Notes: generated from the letters alone by a model not told the origin. A stretch of DNA of 64,000 bases from Toxotes chatareus (GCA_016801885.1 CM028884.1:27303577-27367576); one strand, 5' to 3'; positions 35,303 through 47,063 are shown, counted from the first letter of the stretch. Numbers and translations: made by a program.

Positions 35303-37784
35303 GGAACCATCCCTGTAATTGCCAGTAAGTGGCTTACCGGTATCTCCACCCTGTTCCTACTGATAAGGCTGCGTTCCATCTACCGTTTCTTGTAAGTGAT
35401 AAGAACGCTCGTCTGTATCACTGTGGAACAGCACTACACAATCCGATCTGTGCAGAACACCACAAACAAATCACTTAGTCATAACAGCTAAACACTAAGT
35501 TTGATTGCGGAAAGGATAACATTTTGTAAGTTACCGGTTTTGCTCAGATTTTAACCTGTTAACCAAAAGTTCACTGACATAGTAGTGGTGCATTGTTTGT
35601 GCTCGTAATCAAAATTTTAGCCTAGAAGAAGAAGAATGTATTTTTTGTTCCTACTTTATACCCGAAGATTTGCTACCTGAACTTGTGGACTGCTCTGCAG
35701 AGTCCGAGCAGTCCAAACCAGTGAGTGAATCCTCTGTGGTGTGATGTGTTGGATATATGGTCCCAGAACTTTCAGATTTTGGGCTTGAAAAGTGTTTTGA
35801 ATCCTCTGCTGCCAGTTTGGAGGTTCTTATACCTGCTAGCGTACGTGTACAGGAAACTCTACTGTATATTTACTGAGCTTTTAAGCCTCTTTTAGCTTGT
35901 TGTTTTAGTTCTACTTCATGGTTTTAGTCTTATTCTCTCATTTCCAGCAGAAGCAGACAGTTGTTTTTAGTCCAAACCCCCAAGTTAAAAAAAAAAACAC
36001 AACAAACTATTAATGCAGATTCATGAGGTGTCCACATACCCTGGACTCTTACATCAGGTGAATGCCTCCCTGTGTTGATTGAACACGGACGGACTGCCAT
36101 GCCATGTGCATCAGTCGGGAAAGGCCCCATTTAATGTTGTGCTGTCACTCTTGCTGACACTGCAGCCGCTCTGTGGGCTCAGGCTCAAAGGCATTTGCAT
36201 CGCAGAGGCTGAGCACAGATGTGCTGTGTGGGAGTGCAACTGCTGCAGTCTCTAATAAAAACTCTGCCTTTTATCTCAGTGTGGGACAGCTCAAACTCTG
36301 GTGTGTCGCTGATGCAAAGTCATATTTAGTGTAAGACGCCCAGGGACCTCCTGTCGTCCCTCTGTGGCGACGGCTCACCATGTCAGAGCTTGAAAATGAG
36401 AATAAATTCACTGAAATCATACTGAAAAACACATTAGCTGCTTACTAAATAAGCACACATGCTTGTGAACTTGTCACAAGAGGCATAGAGAAGATGCCTG
36501 ATGCCACTGCAGGGTTTACAACACGATATAACCAATGACATTTTCCATTTAACTCTGCTTTTAATATTTATTGTTCTCAGATCTGAAAGTCACTGCCAGT
36601 CTTTTCATCTGTGTGTGCTGGTGTTTGTGTTGTGTTGGTCTTTGCTGGTGGCCCGTGTGTTTACCCAGCAGCCCATTCTGTCCCAAACACTGCCGCGCTG
36701 CCTTTAAATCAACAGGTAATGCGCTGAAAGGTTGCGTCCACTCTTTCTCTCTTTCTCTGTCTCTCTTCTACAGCTTGTTTGCACTCAGCTTCTCTGGCTG
36801 TGACAGTTTTCAGGAGTGTTAACTCCTTGTGTTGGCTTATTGCTTTTGTTGGCAACAAAGACTGGTACCAGAACTACCAAATAAGTCCGTCATTCACTGC
36901 AGGGCTGTGTGCAGCGCGGCACAGCAGCCAAGCAAAGCACTTCCCTGGGTTTTATGGCAGGACAAAGTAATTCAGAATAGACATAGTTCGCCATGTTCAC
37001 TTCATTCGATTATGTTTTTTTCTTCAGGAGACTGATGAGTGGCTCGGTTTACTCAGCTCGACTGTAAACATGACACCCAATGTCCTGTTGCAGCGTCTGT
37101 GTTGTCTCTGTCTGTGCCTCTTACCCCTGATGCCTCATTACCCGCAGGTCTATTTATACACCTTGTTATCCGTGAGTGAAGCTTTCCTGGCAGGAGTCGC
37201 TGAGCGGTGCCAGCCCGGGAAAGAATGCCCGTCCCGGGCCTCCGCAGAGGGCACGGCCTCGGTCCCGGGAAGAAGTGCTCAATGCCGCTCTGTCCTCTAT
37301 AGCTGGTTACGTAAGCAGCTGACCTACTCAAGCAGACACAATATGATGGGCTTGATGTGAGAGCGTTTGGCAGCAGAAACAGTCGAACTCACTGCAGAAC
37401 CAAAAAAAAGAAAAAATTCTCCAAAAATTGTTTTTCTTTCACATGAGATGAGAAGAAAAAGTTGATGAGACTTGGACTTTGTCAGCAGTGATTTGTCCTG
37501 AACTCTGCTGACACCGTATTGAAGAAATCCAACAGTTAATGGGATAAAGTAGGTTTGGAGCATCAGATGTGTTTCTTGTTATAAACAGTGCCCTGCACTT
37601 TCTGCTATGACTTAAACACTGAACCTTAGCTGCTGAAAAACTTGCAGCTTTTTCTTTTTTTTTTTTGCATGTTCCATGTTGAATAACATGTTTAGTAAAT
37701 TAATTATTGAATTAAATTTGTTAAAACCACATTTAAATAAAAGTGGTGGAGCTGGTAAACAGAATGTTTTTTTTATCTATTGCT

Positions 37785-37965
37785 GAAATAATAATAATTA
37801 TAATAATTGGTCACTTGACAGAGGATTAATCACCAGCAATTTTTAAATAAATAATGAGGGGTGTAAGTAATTTGTTGAGCAAGAACGCCAAAGATTTCCT
37901 GCTTCCAGCTTCTGCAATGCGAGAATCTGCTGCTTTTCTTTGGATCTAAATTAAATTGATTAAAT
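37785..37965 (-). repeat. Teleost interspersed repeat, diverged copy
   Basis: ATAATAATTGGTCACTTGAC, the inner CCAGCTTCTGCAATGCGAGA and the following TCTGCTGCTTTTCTTTGG follow the same layout as 59026-59275 and the reverse of 17057-17260. The ends are degraded. Confidence 0.5.
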
Positions 37966-37969
37966 TGAA

Positions 37970-40900
37970 GTAATGAAAGAATCAACAGAGGAATTCATAA
38001 TGAAAATAATTCTTAGCTAGTTTGGTTTCAATGCAGAATAAGTTCATGGTATCTTATCCACTCAAGTCTGAAAAGGAGAACCCACTCAGAGAAGAACTGG
38101 GTTAAGACTTTGCTCGAACAGCTGAAACTCAGTAAGCAGGTCAGGCTGAGTAGCGAAGGAGAAACCGGAACCTCGTGCGCTGCTGTGGAACTGATGCTGT
38201 TGGTGACATAGTGGAGAGGGGAGCAGGCTAATTGGAGGAGAAGGAGGTGGAGGAGGACAAGGGTGTTGAACGCCAGATGTTTCGCTATATGGTTCAAATG
38301 GAAAATAGCCCAAGTGGAACCAAAGTTGTGACGCTGGTTGATTCCCTTTATGTGGCTTCCCTTCCTCCCACCTCACAGCCTTCCATTAGAGGTTTTGGGG
38401 ATATTTAACTTGGAAATTAGGACTCTATTTTGCGTCATGGGCTTAATATAAAGAGGTAACTGTGCCTCTACCCTAGCAGCACGTATAGACTACTACTTTG
38501 TACGTGTGGGTGTCTGCGTGTTAGATTTTACACTCTGTGTGATGCTGTGGCTGGTTGCCAGGACCGTCTTCCTCCCAGCGTCAGAGCTCCCGCACCACCA
38601 ATCACTGTCACATGCACAGTGCCAGCTGTTGTAGGGAAATGGCTCCTTGGTGTATGATGAATATAACAAAATGTTAATAAAGCAGTAATCGACTTTCAAT
38701 AAAATGAAACAGACTATGACTAAATGCTAAGAATGATAACCGCCAAGGAGCAGCTCGCAGTTTTCTCCCAGTAAATTTTGTGCTGATCCAGGCCTTTCAT
38801 GAGGCAGAATAACCAGTGCTGGCACCGGCACCAGGTGCTGAGATCCAGTGTAATCCGCGTGAAAGTAGATGAGATGAAAGTGATCTCCGGAGGACTTTAT
38901 TCCTCTGTATCTCCCCCCCCTGTGGTTTGATTTGAGGCTTTCTCTCTCTGGCATGTCCTTACTTCACCTTTCCTTTTTGGCCTCACCAGACTTCCACTCT
39001 CTGCGCCGCTGCTCTTAAAGGGCACTACCACTCTAAAATGTTAAACACGTTTTAGTGATTGATGCTGCGATGATAACTTAACATTGTCATTTATAGTTTC
39101 TTCGTTTAATCGCACTAAGACCAACATAACATGGATCATAATTCTCCTCTTTTGAGTGAATGAGCACAAAAAACTTTAAGCCTTAAAGCGAAAACCTGAC
39201 TGTAACCACAGAGACCTCTGATCAGAAGTTAAAATGTTTTCTTATCCGGTTTGAGGACTTAATGATGACTTTATAGTTGATTAATACCTTTGTGAGGACC
39301 TTCAAAATACTTTGCTCATTGATTTTATGTGATTTTTGGTTCCTAATGAGTAATTATGGTCTGAAAGTTGAAGTAAATGATATTGTACATTGTGAACATG
39401 ACCGTGCAAGTGCAGTGACGTTTTTAAACTGCTCGTAAAATGAAAAAAAAGGTGGAACTAAAATATAATCTTCCGTCCACTTTCTCTCGTCGTCACTCAG
39501 AACACACTGAAGAAAAGGAATAGTGAAATAATATTATCCTTAATTTTGTTCAGGACCCCACTCGGGGATCCTTGGTGGTCCCTTAAGCCCATGTTTGGCA
39601 GCTGCTGCAGCACCTCCAACCACAACATGACCAGCACGTGCGTCACTCAGTCTCTAATAAAAACAGCCACTCCTTTTCTGTCTTGCTGGCACGAGTCTGT
39701 GTCACCGTGAGCTTTTTGATTTTATTTAGTTATTTTCTGTTCACTGTTTCACTGTTTGTGAAGAGAATGAAACTTTATAGAGTGTAAACTCTGTGCTCAG
39801 TCTGTGCTTTTAGAGGTGCAAGAGTTTACACTCTCACACTGAAGATAAAATATAAATATATATGTTTAGTTTTTGCTTGTCTGTGCAACAGTTTTCCATA
39901 AAAGACTTCAACAGAATTACTGTTTTATTAAAAAGCCCAATTACCCCCGCAAGGGGACATTTACTGCTGCCACTAGTCATAGTAAAGCACATTTTATTTT
40001 ACATCTCACCTCATTAAGGCTTCTTCTTCCCTGCACGTTTTAAAATATAGCCGTAGTTAATATGGAAATCTGCAGGTGTAGTGGAAAGGGGAGCTCTGAG
40101 AGCCGAGGCCTTGTTTTACAGCATATTTATATTTATTAGTGTGTATTTCCAGGGCTGTCGTTACTGTACCTCTGTGCCTCCTCAAAGCCTCTGGGCAGAT
40201 ATTTACATGAAGTTATAGCCTTTGAGTTTAATTACCGCATGTGTGAAAATCAGTACTGTAGGTGTAGGGCCCGCTGCAGGACCGGTCTGGGATCCGGTTC
40301 AGTCTTGAAGACCGTGTGTAAGCATGTTAAGAACATGAAGGCTCTGAGCAGCTTCTGTCTGTTGCTGCCACACTGAGCGCCTAATGAGCAGAAATAGCTC
40401 TCCCTGCTATTTTCTACGCTTTTCAGCCCGTTTCATCGATACGCTGCGGAGTGAGGCGGCACGTTGCCATGGAAACAGCAGACAAAGACGATGAACGAGG
40501 GTGTATGCGAGGAGGAGAAAGGCCTCCCTTGAGTAACGGTGTGTATTATGAATCTCGAGCTCCATATCACAGGAGCCGTTGTCCCTTTCAGCAGTGTTTG
40601 GTCCTTTAACGGGACGTACGTGACTCTGTGGACGCTGGTCCCGGCCTTTTATTAGGTGACACAATATGGAGGTGATATTTAGCAGAGCTGTATATCAGGA
40701 GCATTGCAGGACAGTACGAGCTATGTGTCAGCTTTATTTTCCTGGTGGGATGTTTTCAAAGGGCACCGCAGTTACGAGACAGGACCCATCTTTTAGGTTT
40801 ATGGCAGTGGTGTCTCATGGGAGACGCAGTAAACAGTGGTGAGGACGGACTTCACGCCACCGACGCCTTCTTCTGTTGGTCACCGACCCATCAAGCATGT

Positions 40901-41365
40901 GACGGCAATGTTTGGAGACAAATCTCAAAACGTCTCCTTTATGCTGATAGTTTGAAGATGAAGCACGATGCGAACATTTCGTTTCTGAATTTATAATTAG
41001 ATTTTTAATTAGATTACTGACACTCCTCCTAATGACTTGAAAGCATCATTCTCTGCACATGTGTAGATTATTATTTCCATCACTTCCAAAGCTTTTGTCC
41101 TCATTGCTCCACTGTGAGTATCTTCCACCGGAGACAGCGTGGGAGCTTTCTGCTTCTCGTGCAGGGCAAATTAATGGCTGATTATTCTCTACAAAATGTT
41201 AGGAGTTTGGAGCTCACACCCAGAATTCGCTGGGGTTGTTTACTTTATCACACATTACTCAATCCAGCTGCTGATGCTGATTTTTTTTCTGACACTATAA
41301 TTCACATCACAGAAGATATGAAGTAAAACTCCACATCTCTTCTGCTAACGCAAAACAGTTGGACC
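37970..41365. other. Non-coding, no gene recognised
   Basis: Contains the X-box at 40463-40476. A minus-strand frame of 85 codons across 40407-40664 shows no known domain. Confidence 0.5.
40463..40476 (+). promoter_or_regulatory. RFX X-box
   Basis: GTTGCC, AT, GGAAAC is a strong RFX-type inverted repeat; the second half departs from RGYAAC at one base (A for Y). It is the second RFX-like site in the window after 12677-12690. Confidence 0.45.
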
Positions 41366-41373
41366 CTGTGGAG

Positions 41374-41416
41374 CAGCGGTTTCCAAACTTTTCGGGTTGC
41401 GACCCTCAGTGTCTAC
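41374..41416 (+). mobile_element. hAT-type terminal inverted repeat remnant
   Basis: CAGCGGTTTCCAAACTTTTC followed by GGGTTGCGACCCTC resembles the terminal repeats of hAT/Charlie DNA transposons (typically CAGTGGTTCTCAACC then GGGTCGCGACCCC). I found no transposase and no matching right end nearby, so it is a solo end or a short non-autonomous copy. Confidence 0.5.
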
Positions 41417-41770
41417 CCCCGAGACATGGATCTGATGATGTTATGGTGAAAATGCTTTTTAAAGATTTAAAGATTAATATCTCTAAAAACCAGCAGTTTG
41501 TACTTTGTTCTTTCTTTTGCAAGCGGGACACGTTAAAGCAGTGTTTTCATATGTGATGCCTTATCTCCATATCATGTTATTGGAAAAACAATCTACAGTA
41601 TATGATGTGACTTTGATGTGACAGTGGAAGGTAAATATATCGACACAGTTCGTTCCCTGTTCTGAGGAATCTTCTGCGGTGGGTGTAGGTCTGAGATTGT
41701 TGGTGTGTGAGAGAAAATTGTCCTGTTTCACGTCGGCTGAATTCTTAGTTTGATTGGTTCCCCTCTTCAG

Positions 41771-41912
41771 GTTCAAGAGTCTCTCTGAGGGAAGTTCCAA
41801 TCAGCCTGAGGCGACAACACTTATCAGCACAGGGCCCGCAGAGAGTAGGAGGAATGGCCTCATCAGGCTCAGGCAGAACGACATTAAGACCCACAAAGAG
41901 AAACTGGAGGAG
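41771..41912 (+). CDS. Possible 142-nt internal exon, gene unknown
   Basis: An acceptor-like GGTTCCCCTCTTCAG ends at 41770. The segment is open in the frame starting at its second base, giving 47 codons that end NDIKTHKEKLEE, charged and helix-prone. A good donor, GAG then GTGAGA, follows at 41913. Entry is phase 2 if the last base of an upstream codon is supplied by G41771, exit is phase 0. I do not recognise the peptide and it matches no part of NAV2 I remember. It could be an upstream exon of a longer nav2 transcript, an exon of another gene or a chance arrangement. The acceptor's pyrimidine tract is short, which weighs against it. Confidence 0.25.
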
Positions 41913-43894
41913 GTGAGAATAAGTGGAGTGAAGCACAGAGTGAAAACATCAGCGGATCACGAACTCTTGGACTAGGTGGAGATGTAGAGAACATTTTTTC
42001 TGCCTGATTGGAAAGATCAGCTAGTAACTCTCAGGTCATAGAGCCTCCCACAGACAGAACATGTCACATCCTGCCTGATGGAGATGCGTACGAATTGACT
42101 GGATCATGTTAACCAGTCTCTGTGCAGATCAGTAAGTAATTACCCTGTGATATCTCCGTGAGACCCCGGAAGGAGGGGGAGATCTCAGGAGGAGATCACG
42201 CCTCCCAGTTGTTATGATCACGTACCCGGTTTCCCGACAGCTGCGTGGAAACACGGTGACATCTTCATCAAGGAGCTCCTCCGATTTGATTAGCTTGTTT
42301 CAAACGAGGTCGCTCTAATTTAATTTTCCAGACTGTTTTGAGTCAGAAATCCCTGTTAAATTGAATATCAGGTCTGAAGTCATGGGATGTTGATGTGTGA
42401 CCACTGAGAACGTTCTTCAAGGACATGACACTTTACATGGCTGAGAATTTCCCCGAACTCTGCACCAGGAAATTCACTGTTCCTCATCTCGCATTCACAC
42501 AAAGCCTGATTTAATTTTTTGAAGCAGTCCTGGCGATCACCTGCTGAGATTTCAGGGATTTTTGAGACAAAATTAAACGCGAACTGTTTGACGTGAGGCG
42601 ACGTGAGGGTAGGAAGGGATGATCTGCCCACATCCTTTGAGAGTTTCATGCAGCAGCTACAGATAAACCACTCAGTTGGGATGGGAGCTAGCTGTGCTAT
42701 GCGCAGCGGTTAACTCTGACCTCAGCCTCATATAAAGCCTTTTGAGCGTTTAAGGCATACAGAGGGCGCCAAGTTGGGTTCCCTTCCAGCAACCGATCCT
42801 CTCTCAGGGATAGAATGAAAGGCAGCTATGAAAGATTTGGAGAGCATTTAGTTAGCCTCCTCCGGTTTGCATCTGTCTCCGTCAGCTCTTAACGTCCACT
42901 GCACGGCTCTTTAGTGGCTGTAGAGTCCAGTGGAGCTGTGCCAGCTAAGCCGTGGTAGTGCTGGGACGCAGCCAGCAGCAGTCCGGGACCGGCTCCAGAG
43001 TCAGCCATCAAACCTGCTTAAATCTATTATGGAAACCTCCCGGTGAGCTTCGGTCCCCACTTAACTCCTGAAGTGGATTTATCCTTTATTTTGTGATGAT
43101 GTGCTGTAATCTAATGTTCTGGTACACATGCCTCCTCTTAGTAGTTTCATTCACTGCGTTTCCCAGAATGCCTTACAGAATTTTCTCAAGAGGGAGACTA
43201 TGGCTGTGTCCAGAGTCATTCAGTGTTAATGAGCAGTGCCTTGTATTTAACCTCCGTCAAACGTATGCTCTTTATTCGCCCTGTATGTAGTGAAGTGAAC
43301 AAGGAAGTGATTTTGGACAGAGAATATGTTTTTTTAGATAAAACAGAAACAACAGATGTTACCACTGATTTTATTTTAGTTTTTTTTTTCACAAACTGTT
43401 TGATTCATACAACTTATTGAATTTTTTTGTTCCACACATTAAAACCTTGGTCTCCTCATGCATAGCAGCGGATGATTATTCATTCGTCCATTGACCAATT
43501 CTCAATCTTCTTTGACTTAGTTGTGTCAAAAAATAAAAATGGAAGCGGCATGATTTCAATACCACTGCTTAACATTACACAAAAAGTATAGAATATGTTG
43601 TGAATTAGCTTGAACTGTGAGAGAATACTGTAGTAATACAAACCAGAAAACTACTATTATAAATACATGAGGGTAGATGTTTTAGAAATGAACTGCTGAA
43701 TAAAAGGTGATACTAGTTAAAGTCATATTGTCCACAACTAGTTGGGCAGGAGTGAGGGACCAGAGAACAATGATAAATGGACTTCTCTTGACGCCAAAAC
43801 TTGACATTTACCGCAGATGCATTAGATTATTTCTCTCCAACAAAACCGCCTGAAGAGAACAATCGATGGAGGCGACAGAGCATCGAGGCTCATA

Positions 43895-44134
43895 TTAAAG
43901 CCCTAATTCATCCTCTCTGTGAATGTTTGAGGTCATTCCCCTTCCTTCCTCGTCTCTCCGGGGCGATATAAAATCCAGAGCTCGGCAGTGGCGGGGGGTC
44001 ACGGTGAAATCACCCTCACTTGGCTTTAGGGCAAAAGCAGAAAGATGACCCTTCTCCAGGGCAGCAGTAATATCCTGGGGTTTCCGAGGGTTATGGTATG
44101 GGCCAATGACTAAGCAGGATCTCAGAGAAGCCAT
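43895..44134 (-). CDS. Small open frame with strong Kozak context, unknown
   Basis: From the second in-frame ATG this frame has 79 codons (85 from the first, 18 bases upstream). The context has A at -3 and G at +4. The peptide begins MASLRSCLVIGPYHNP and is mixed in composition, without a signal peptide, membrane segment or motif I can name. No promoter or polyadenylation signal is evident. It may be a single-exon microprotein, but a chance frame or a conserved non-coding element is more likely. Confidence 0.12.
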   Translation of the reverse strand: MASLRSCLVIGPYHNPRKPQDITAALEKGHLSAFALKPSEGDFTVTPRHCRALDFISPRRDEEGRGMTSNIHREDELGL

Positions 44135-44692
44135 CTTTACTTTATGATCCAATATATATACCTGTTATGGCCTTTTCCAATAGACACCAGGGTGAACTTT
44201 GATTTTCTCCTGTCACTTTGTATTCCATGTAAGCAGGTCCCTGCTGCCCCCAGGGGCCGTGTAAATAATAATGCTCATAACGGCTGAGTTCCTGTGGAGC
44301 CTCACATAAACACGGTGAACGGCTGAACAGTGTGGTCTCTGCTGAGCCGGCTCAGTCCTTCAACCGCCCCGTTAATTGCAAAGTACAGTTTGACCACATT
44401 GGAGCTGACATTCATTCTCCACCAGCTTAATCCCATTTAGGGTCATGTGAGGGGGCCTGGGTATCCCAGCATGCACCGGGCAGAAGGCAGAGAAACACCC
44501 CGATCAGGTTGCCAGTTTGTTGCATGGCTTCAGGTTGATGGCTTTTCCGAACTGAGAGTTTCCGGGTTGGAATTCCATGAGGGGAGCGGCTGACAAGATG
44601 ATTTCACTGTGTGTTTAATTCACAAGGAGGCAGTTCCCCCCATTTGTTGAATGATCAACCTCTTCACTTGTAATAATCTCTTAACTTTTCAG

Positions 44693-44719
44693 ACCTTGAC
44701 AAGTAGCGCAGTGAGGACG
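44693..44719 (+). CDS. Possible 27-nt microexon
   Basis: Between TCTTAACTTTTCAG (ending 44692) and a strong donor GTGAGT (44720-44725) lie 27 bases that are open in frame 0, reading TLTSSAVRT. Nine-codon microexons are typical of neuronal genes. There is no TGC element just upstream of the acceptor, which many SRRM4-dependent microexons have. If real it may belong to an upstream nav2 transcript. Confidence 0.2.
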
Positions 44720-45056
44720 GTGAGTCATCTATCAGGAAAACCTACAGGCGGAGGGAGTCCCCTCTCTCCCACCGAGCCCTGTAGGAATACTTCCCTCTTC
44801 TCCGGTGAAACCAATTATTCCAGACAGCGCTGCTCAACAAGGAAAAGCGAGTGAGGGAGGGAGGGAAGGAAGGAGAGAGGGAGGGAGAGAGTGTGTCCCC
44901 AGCATCCCCTCCCATGAATGAACCAATCTATTAGTGGCCCATGTGATTCGGCCTCGTATTGAGATAGGGAAATGTTATTGTCCAAATAAATTCATTCAGG
45001 CTGCACAGAAGCGAATGGCTCCTCTAAGACTTCATTTAAAATCACTGCACGCTCCT

Positions 45057-45101
45057 CTGCTGCTGCTGCTGCTGAAGCTGCTGCTGCTGCTGCTGCCGCT
45101 G
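45057..45101. repeat. CTG trinucleotide repeat
   Basis: Six CTG units, AAG, six CTG units, CCG and one CTG. Depending on frame and strand it would encode Leu, Gln or Ser runs, but no gene supports translation. Interrupted triplet repeats of this type vary in length between individuals. Confidence 0.9.
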
Positions 45102-45984
45102 CCAGCGGACCCCGGCTGAATAGTTTCTGAAGAGCTGCCTCGGGCAGCTACCGGTGGATGGTGCATGGTCCCAGACCACAGAGAGGAGCCTGACAGCGAG
45201 CAGCTCCTCCACTGTTTCATCCAAACTGTTGGAGTGCTCATCAAAAGTTTTGCCTCACTGCGGCTGTTTAACGAATTCAGCCCACTGTCTGCTCTGAACG
45301 CTAACAGGCCATAACCAGTTTATCTGTGTAGTCATATTCCTAAGCTGTTATACTGGAAATATACTGCTGAAATAGGGAGATGTGTGGATGGACTGACTGT
45401 CTCTGGATCTGTTTGGGCGCCTGTATATCTGACATATATTGCACATGTAAGATTTCTAATAAAAGTCATTTCAGGCTACAGCGCTGTTTCCCAGATATTA
45501 CATTCATCTAAAGGTAACTGCAGAATCAAATTGGGAATCAAGGCAGTAAATACATTTTCTTCAAACGGTATTTGGCAATTAGAAGTGGAACATTTTGTGG
45601 CAGACGTGGTTGCAGACCAGCCAAAGCACAGTCCTCTTTCAGAGGACTTTCACCTTCATTTATATGTTTTTATTTTGCCCATCTCTGTTTATTCAGGGTG
45701 GGTGGAGGCTGCAGCTCCTCCTCAGGAAAGTTTAGTCCTTATTACGAGAGGAAGAGAGAGAAAAATAGAAAGAAAGCGAGCTGAACTGGGTCACACGTGA
45801 TTCTGATGGAGGGAGCAGCAGAGAGGGGAGTGGAGCAGTGGGTATACAGTGATGGAGGGTATCTGTGGCAGAATCCTCAGGGAACTCAGAGAACGGGCTG
45901 CCTGTCAGTCTCAGCATCACACAAACAATTCAGCCACGCAGCATGTTTATCTCCTTATATCCATGTTTAACACCAGGCTGGATC

Positions 45985-46007
45985 GTGTGTGTGTGTGTGT
46001 GTGTGTG
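45985..46007. repeat. (GT)n microsatellite
   Basis: About 23 bases of uninterrupted GT repeats. Confidence 0.9.
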
Positions 46008-46107
46008 GCTTCACTAAGCTGTTGCTGTGAAATTGGGCTACAGGGTCTATGGGATAAAGAGGGAGATGAGTTAAGGTTCAAGGAAAGCATCTCAGGAAAG
46101 CATTTCT

Positions 46108-46109
<2 letters not shown>

Positions 46110-46139
<30 letters not shown>
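46110..46139. repeat. (GT)n microsatellite
   Basis: About 30 bases of uninterrupted GT repeats, 100 bp from the previous one. The 176-codon minus-strand frame across both is low complexity (Thr-His repeats and charged residues) and is not supported as a gene. Confidence 0.9.
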
Positions 46140-46142
<3 letters not shown>

Positions 46143-46229
46143 GGGGAAAGAGCTGGCAGCGACGCTGATGTGATCTGACATGGTTGAGGCTTGTAAAGAG
46201 GCCTCTGTGGCTCCCGGTGCAAACCAGTG

Positions 46230-46350
46230 AGACCCCCCCCCCTCCCCTCGTTGTTTCCTCTCTTCCCTCTCTCCCTTTGCCTTTCCATCCTCTCTTCCTT
46301 TCCCTGACAGCGTCCCTCTGTCCAGCTCTCCCCCCTCTCTCTCTCCCTCT
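46230..46350 (+). repeat. Polypyrimidine tract
   Basis: About 120 bases dominated by C and T, including a long C run near 46232-46243 and CTCTCTCT units. Confidence 0.7.
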
Positions 46351-46682
46351 GTTTGTTTAGGCGTTTTGCCTTCTGTCCGTCTTGCGGGATCATTTCATGG
46401 CTCTTTAGAACGGGTGTCTTCCCTGTGTTTCTCCTTCTCTTTCCTATCTGGAACTGACTCTCCACGTCTCTCGCCATTGCAGCGGCGTCCCACTGTCGGC
46501 TGGTGTGACTGCTGTGCGGTGATGAGAAGGTGCAGGCCTGGCCTCTTTATCTGTCACAGTCGCTTCACTGATGAGTAAATCCGCTGAGGGTAAAGACAAA
46601 CCAAGGATATCTACCATCAGCTGCACGGACGCACAACAAAGCCTCTTTTTCAAGTTTCAGTCTTTCGTGTGCAACAATTAAA

Positions 46683-46830
46683 TCTCCTAATAAAAATTCC
46701 AAGGGACACTGCACTGATTTTACACAAATCATCATCAGTACATTAGTCATGGGGAACAATATACAGCGTAATGTTTGAATAATATCCACTGTGGCTCTGG
46801 AGAAGCTTTGTCTGGTAAAATGAACCCTGG
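46683..46830 (+). repeat. Probable diverged teleost interspersed repeat
   Basis: AAGGGACACTGCACTGATTT, CATGGGGAACAATATACAG and a later TGGCTCTGGAGAAGCTTTGT follow the order of landmarks in a common fish repeat related to the one at 26247-26400. Divergence is high. Confidence 0.35.
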
Positions 46831-47036
46831 TGTTGTCTTCAGCACTGTCTGGGCTCATGCTGTGTTCATGTCATATCAGATGAATGGGAAAGATTTCCTT
46901 CTTAGCGACTCGCCAGGGTTCACGTCATCAGGATGGTGGTGTGATTACAGCGTTGGTTAGATGAGGATTAAAATACTGTTCTTTGACAATATAATACTAT
47001 ATCGGTTAGATCTGGGTTTAAGTACACTGAATGATG

Positions 47037-47063
47037 GTCTTTGGCCGCTGTAAGGCCAAAGAC
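47037..47063. repeat. Perfect 10-bp stem-loop
   Basis: GTCTTTGGCC and GGCCAAAGAC flank a seven-base loop GCTGTAA. It is not followed by a U-run and has no gene context. Confidence 0.6.

Larger units (their letters stand above)
30790..37780. other. Non-coding, no confident gene
   Basis: Seven kilobases without a supported gene. Items inside are a pyrimidine tract (31675-31745), a CTCF-like site, two GT clusters, a T run (37650-37665) and a GC-rich patch with a 96-codon frame around 37070-37360 discussed as a finding. No domain is recognisable. Confidence 0.5.
41920..45050. other. Non-coding with possible conserved elements
   Basis: No confident gene. Minus-strand frames at 42380-42649 (89 codons) and 43895-44152 (85 codons) have non-repetitive composition and are treated below. 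The stretch 44920-45050 resembles a conserved non-coding element by texture. Purine-rich sequence occupies 44842-44895. Confidence 0.45.

Noticed and set aside
45384..45800. 138-codon open frame starting with ATG
   Set aside because: No recognisable domain, no promoter or splice context and a low-complexity charged tail. In 64 kb on six frames one such frame is expected by chance.
45947..46477. Longest open frame in the window (176 codons, minus strand)
   Set aside because: It runs through two microsatellites and a polypyrimidine tract, which lack stops in this phase; the product is Thr-His and Arg/Glu low complexity.
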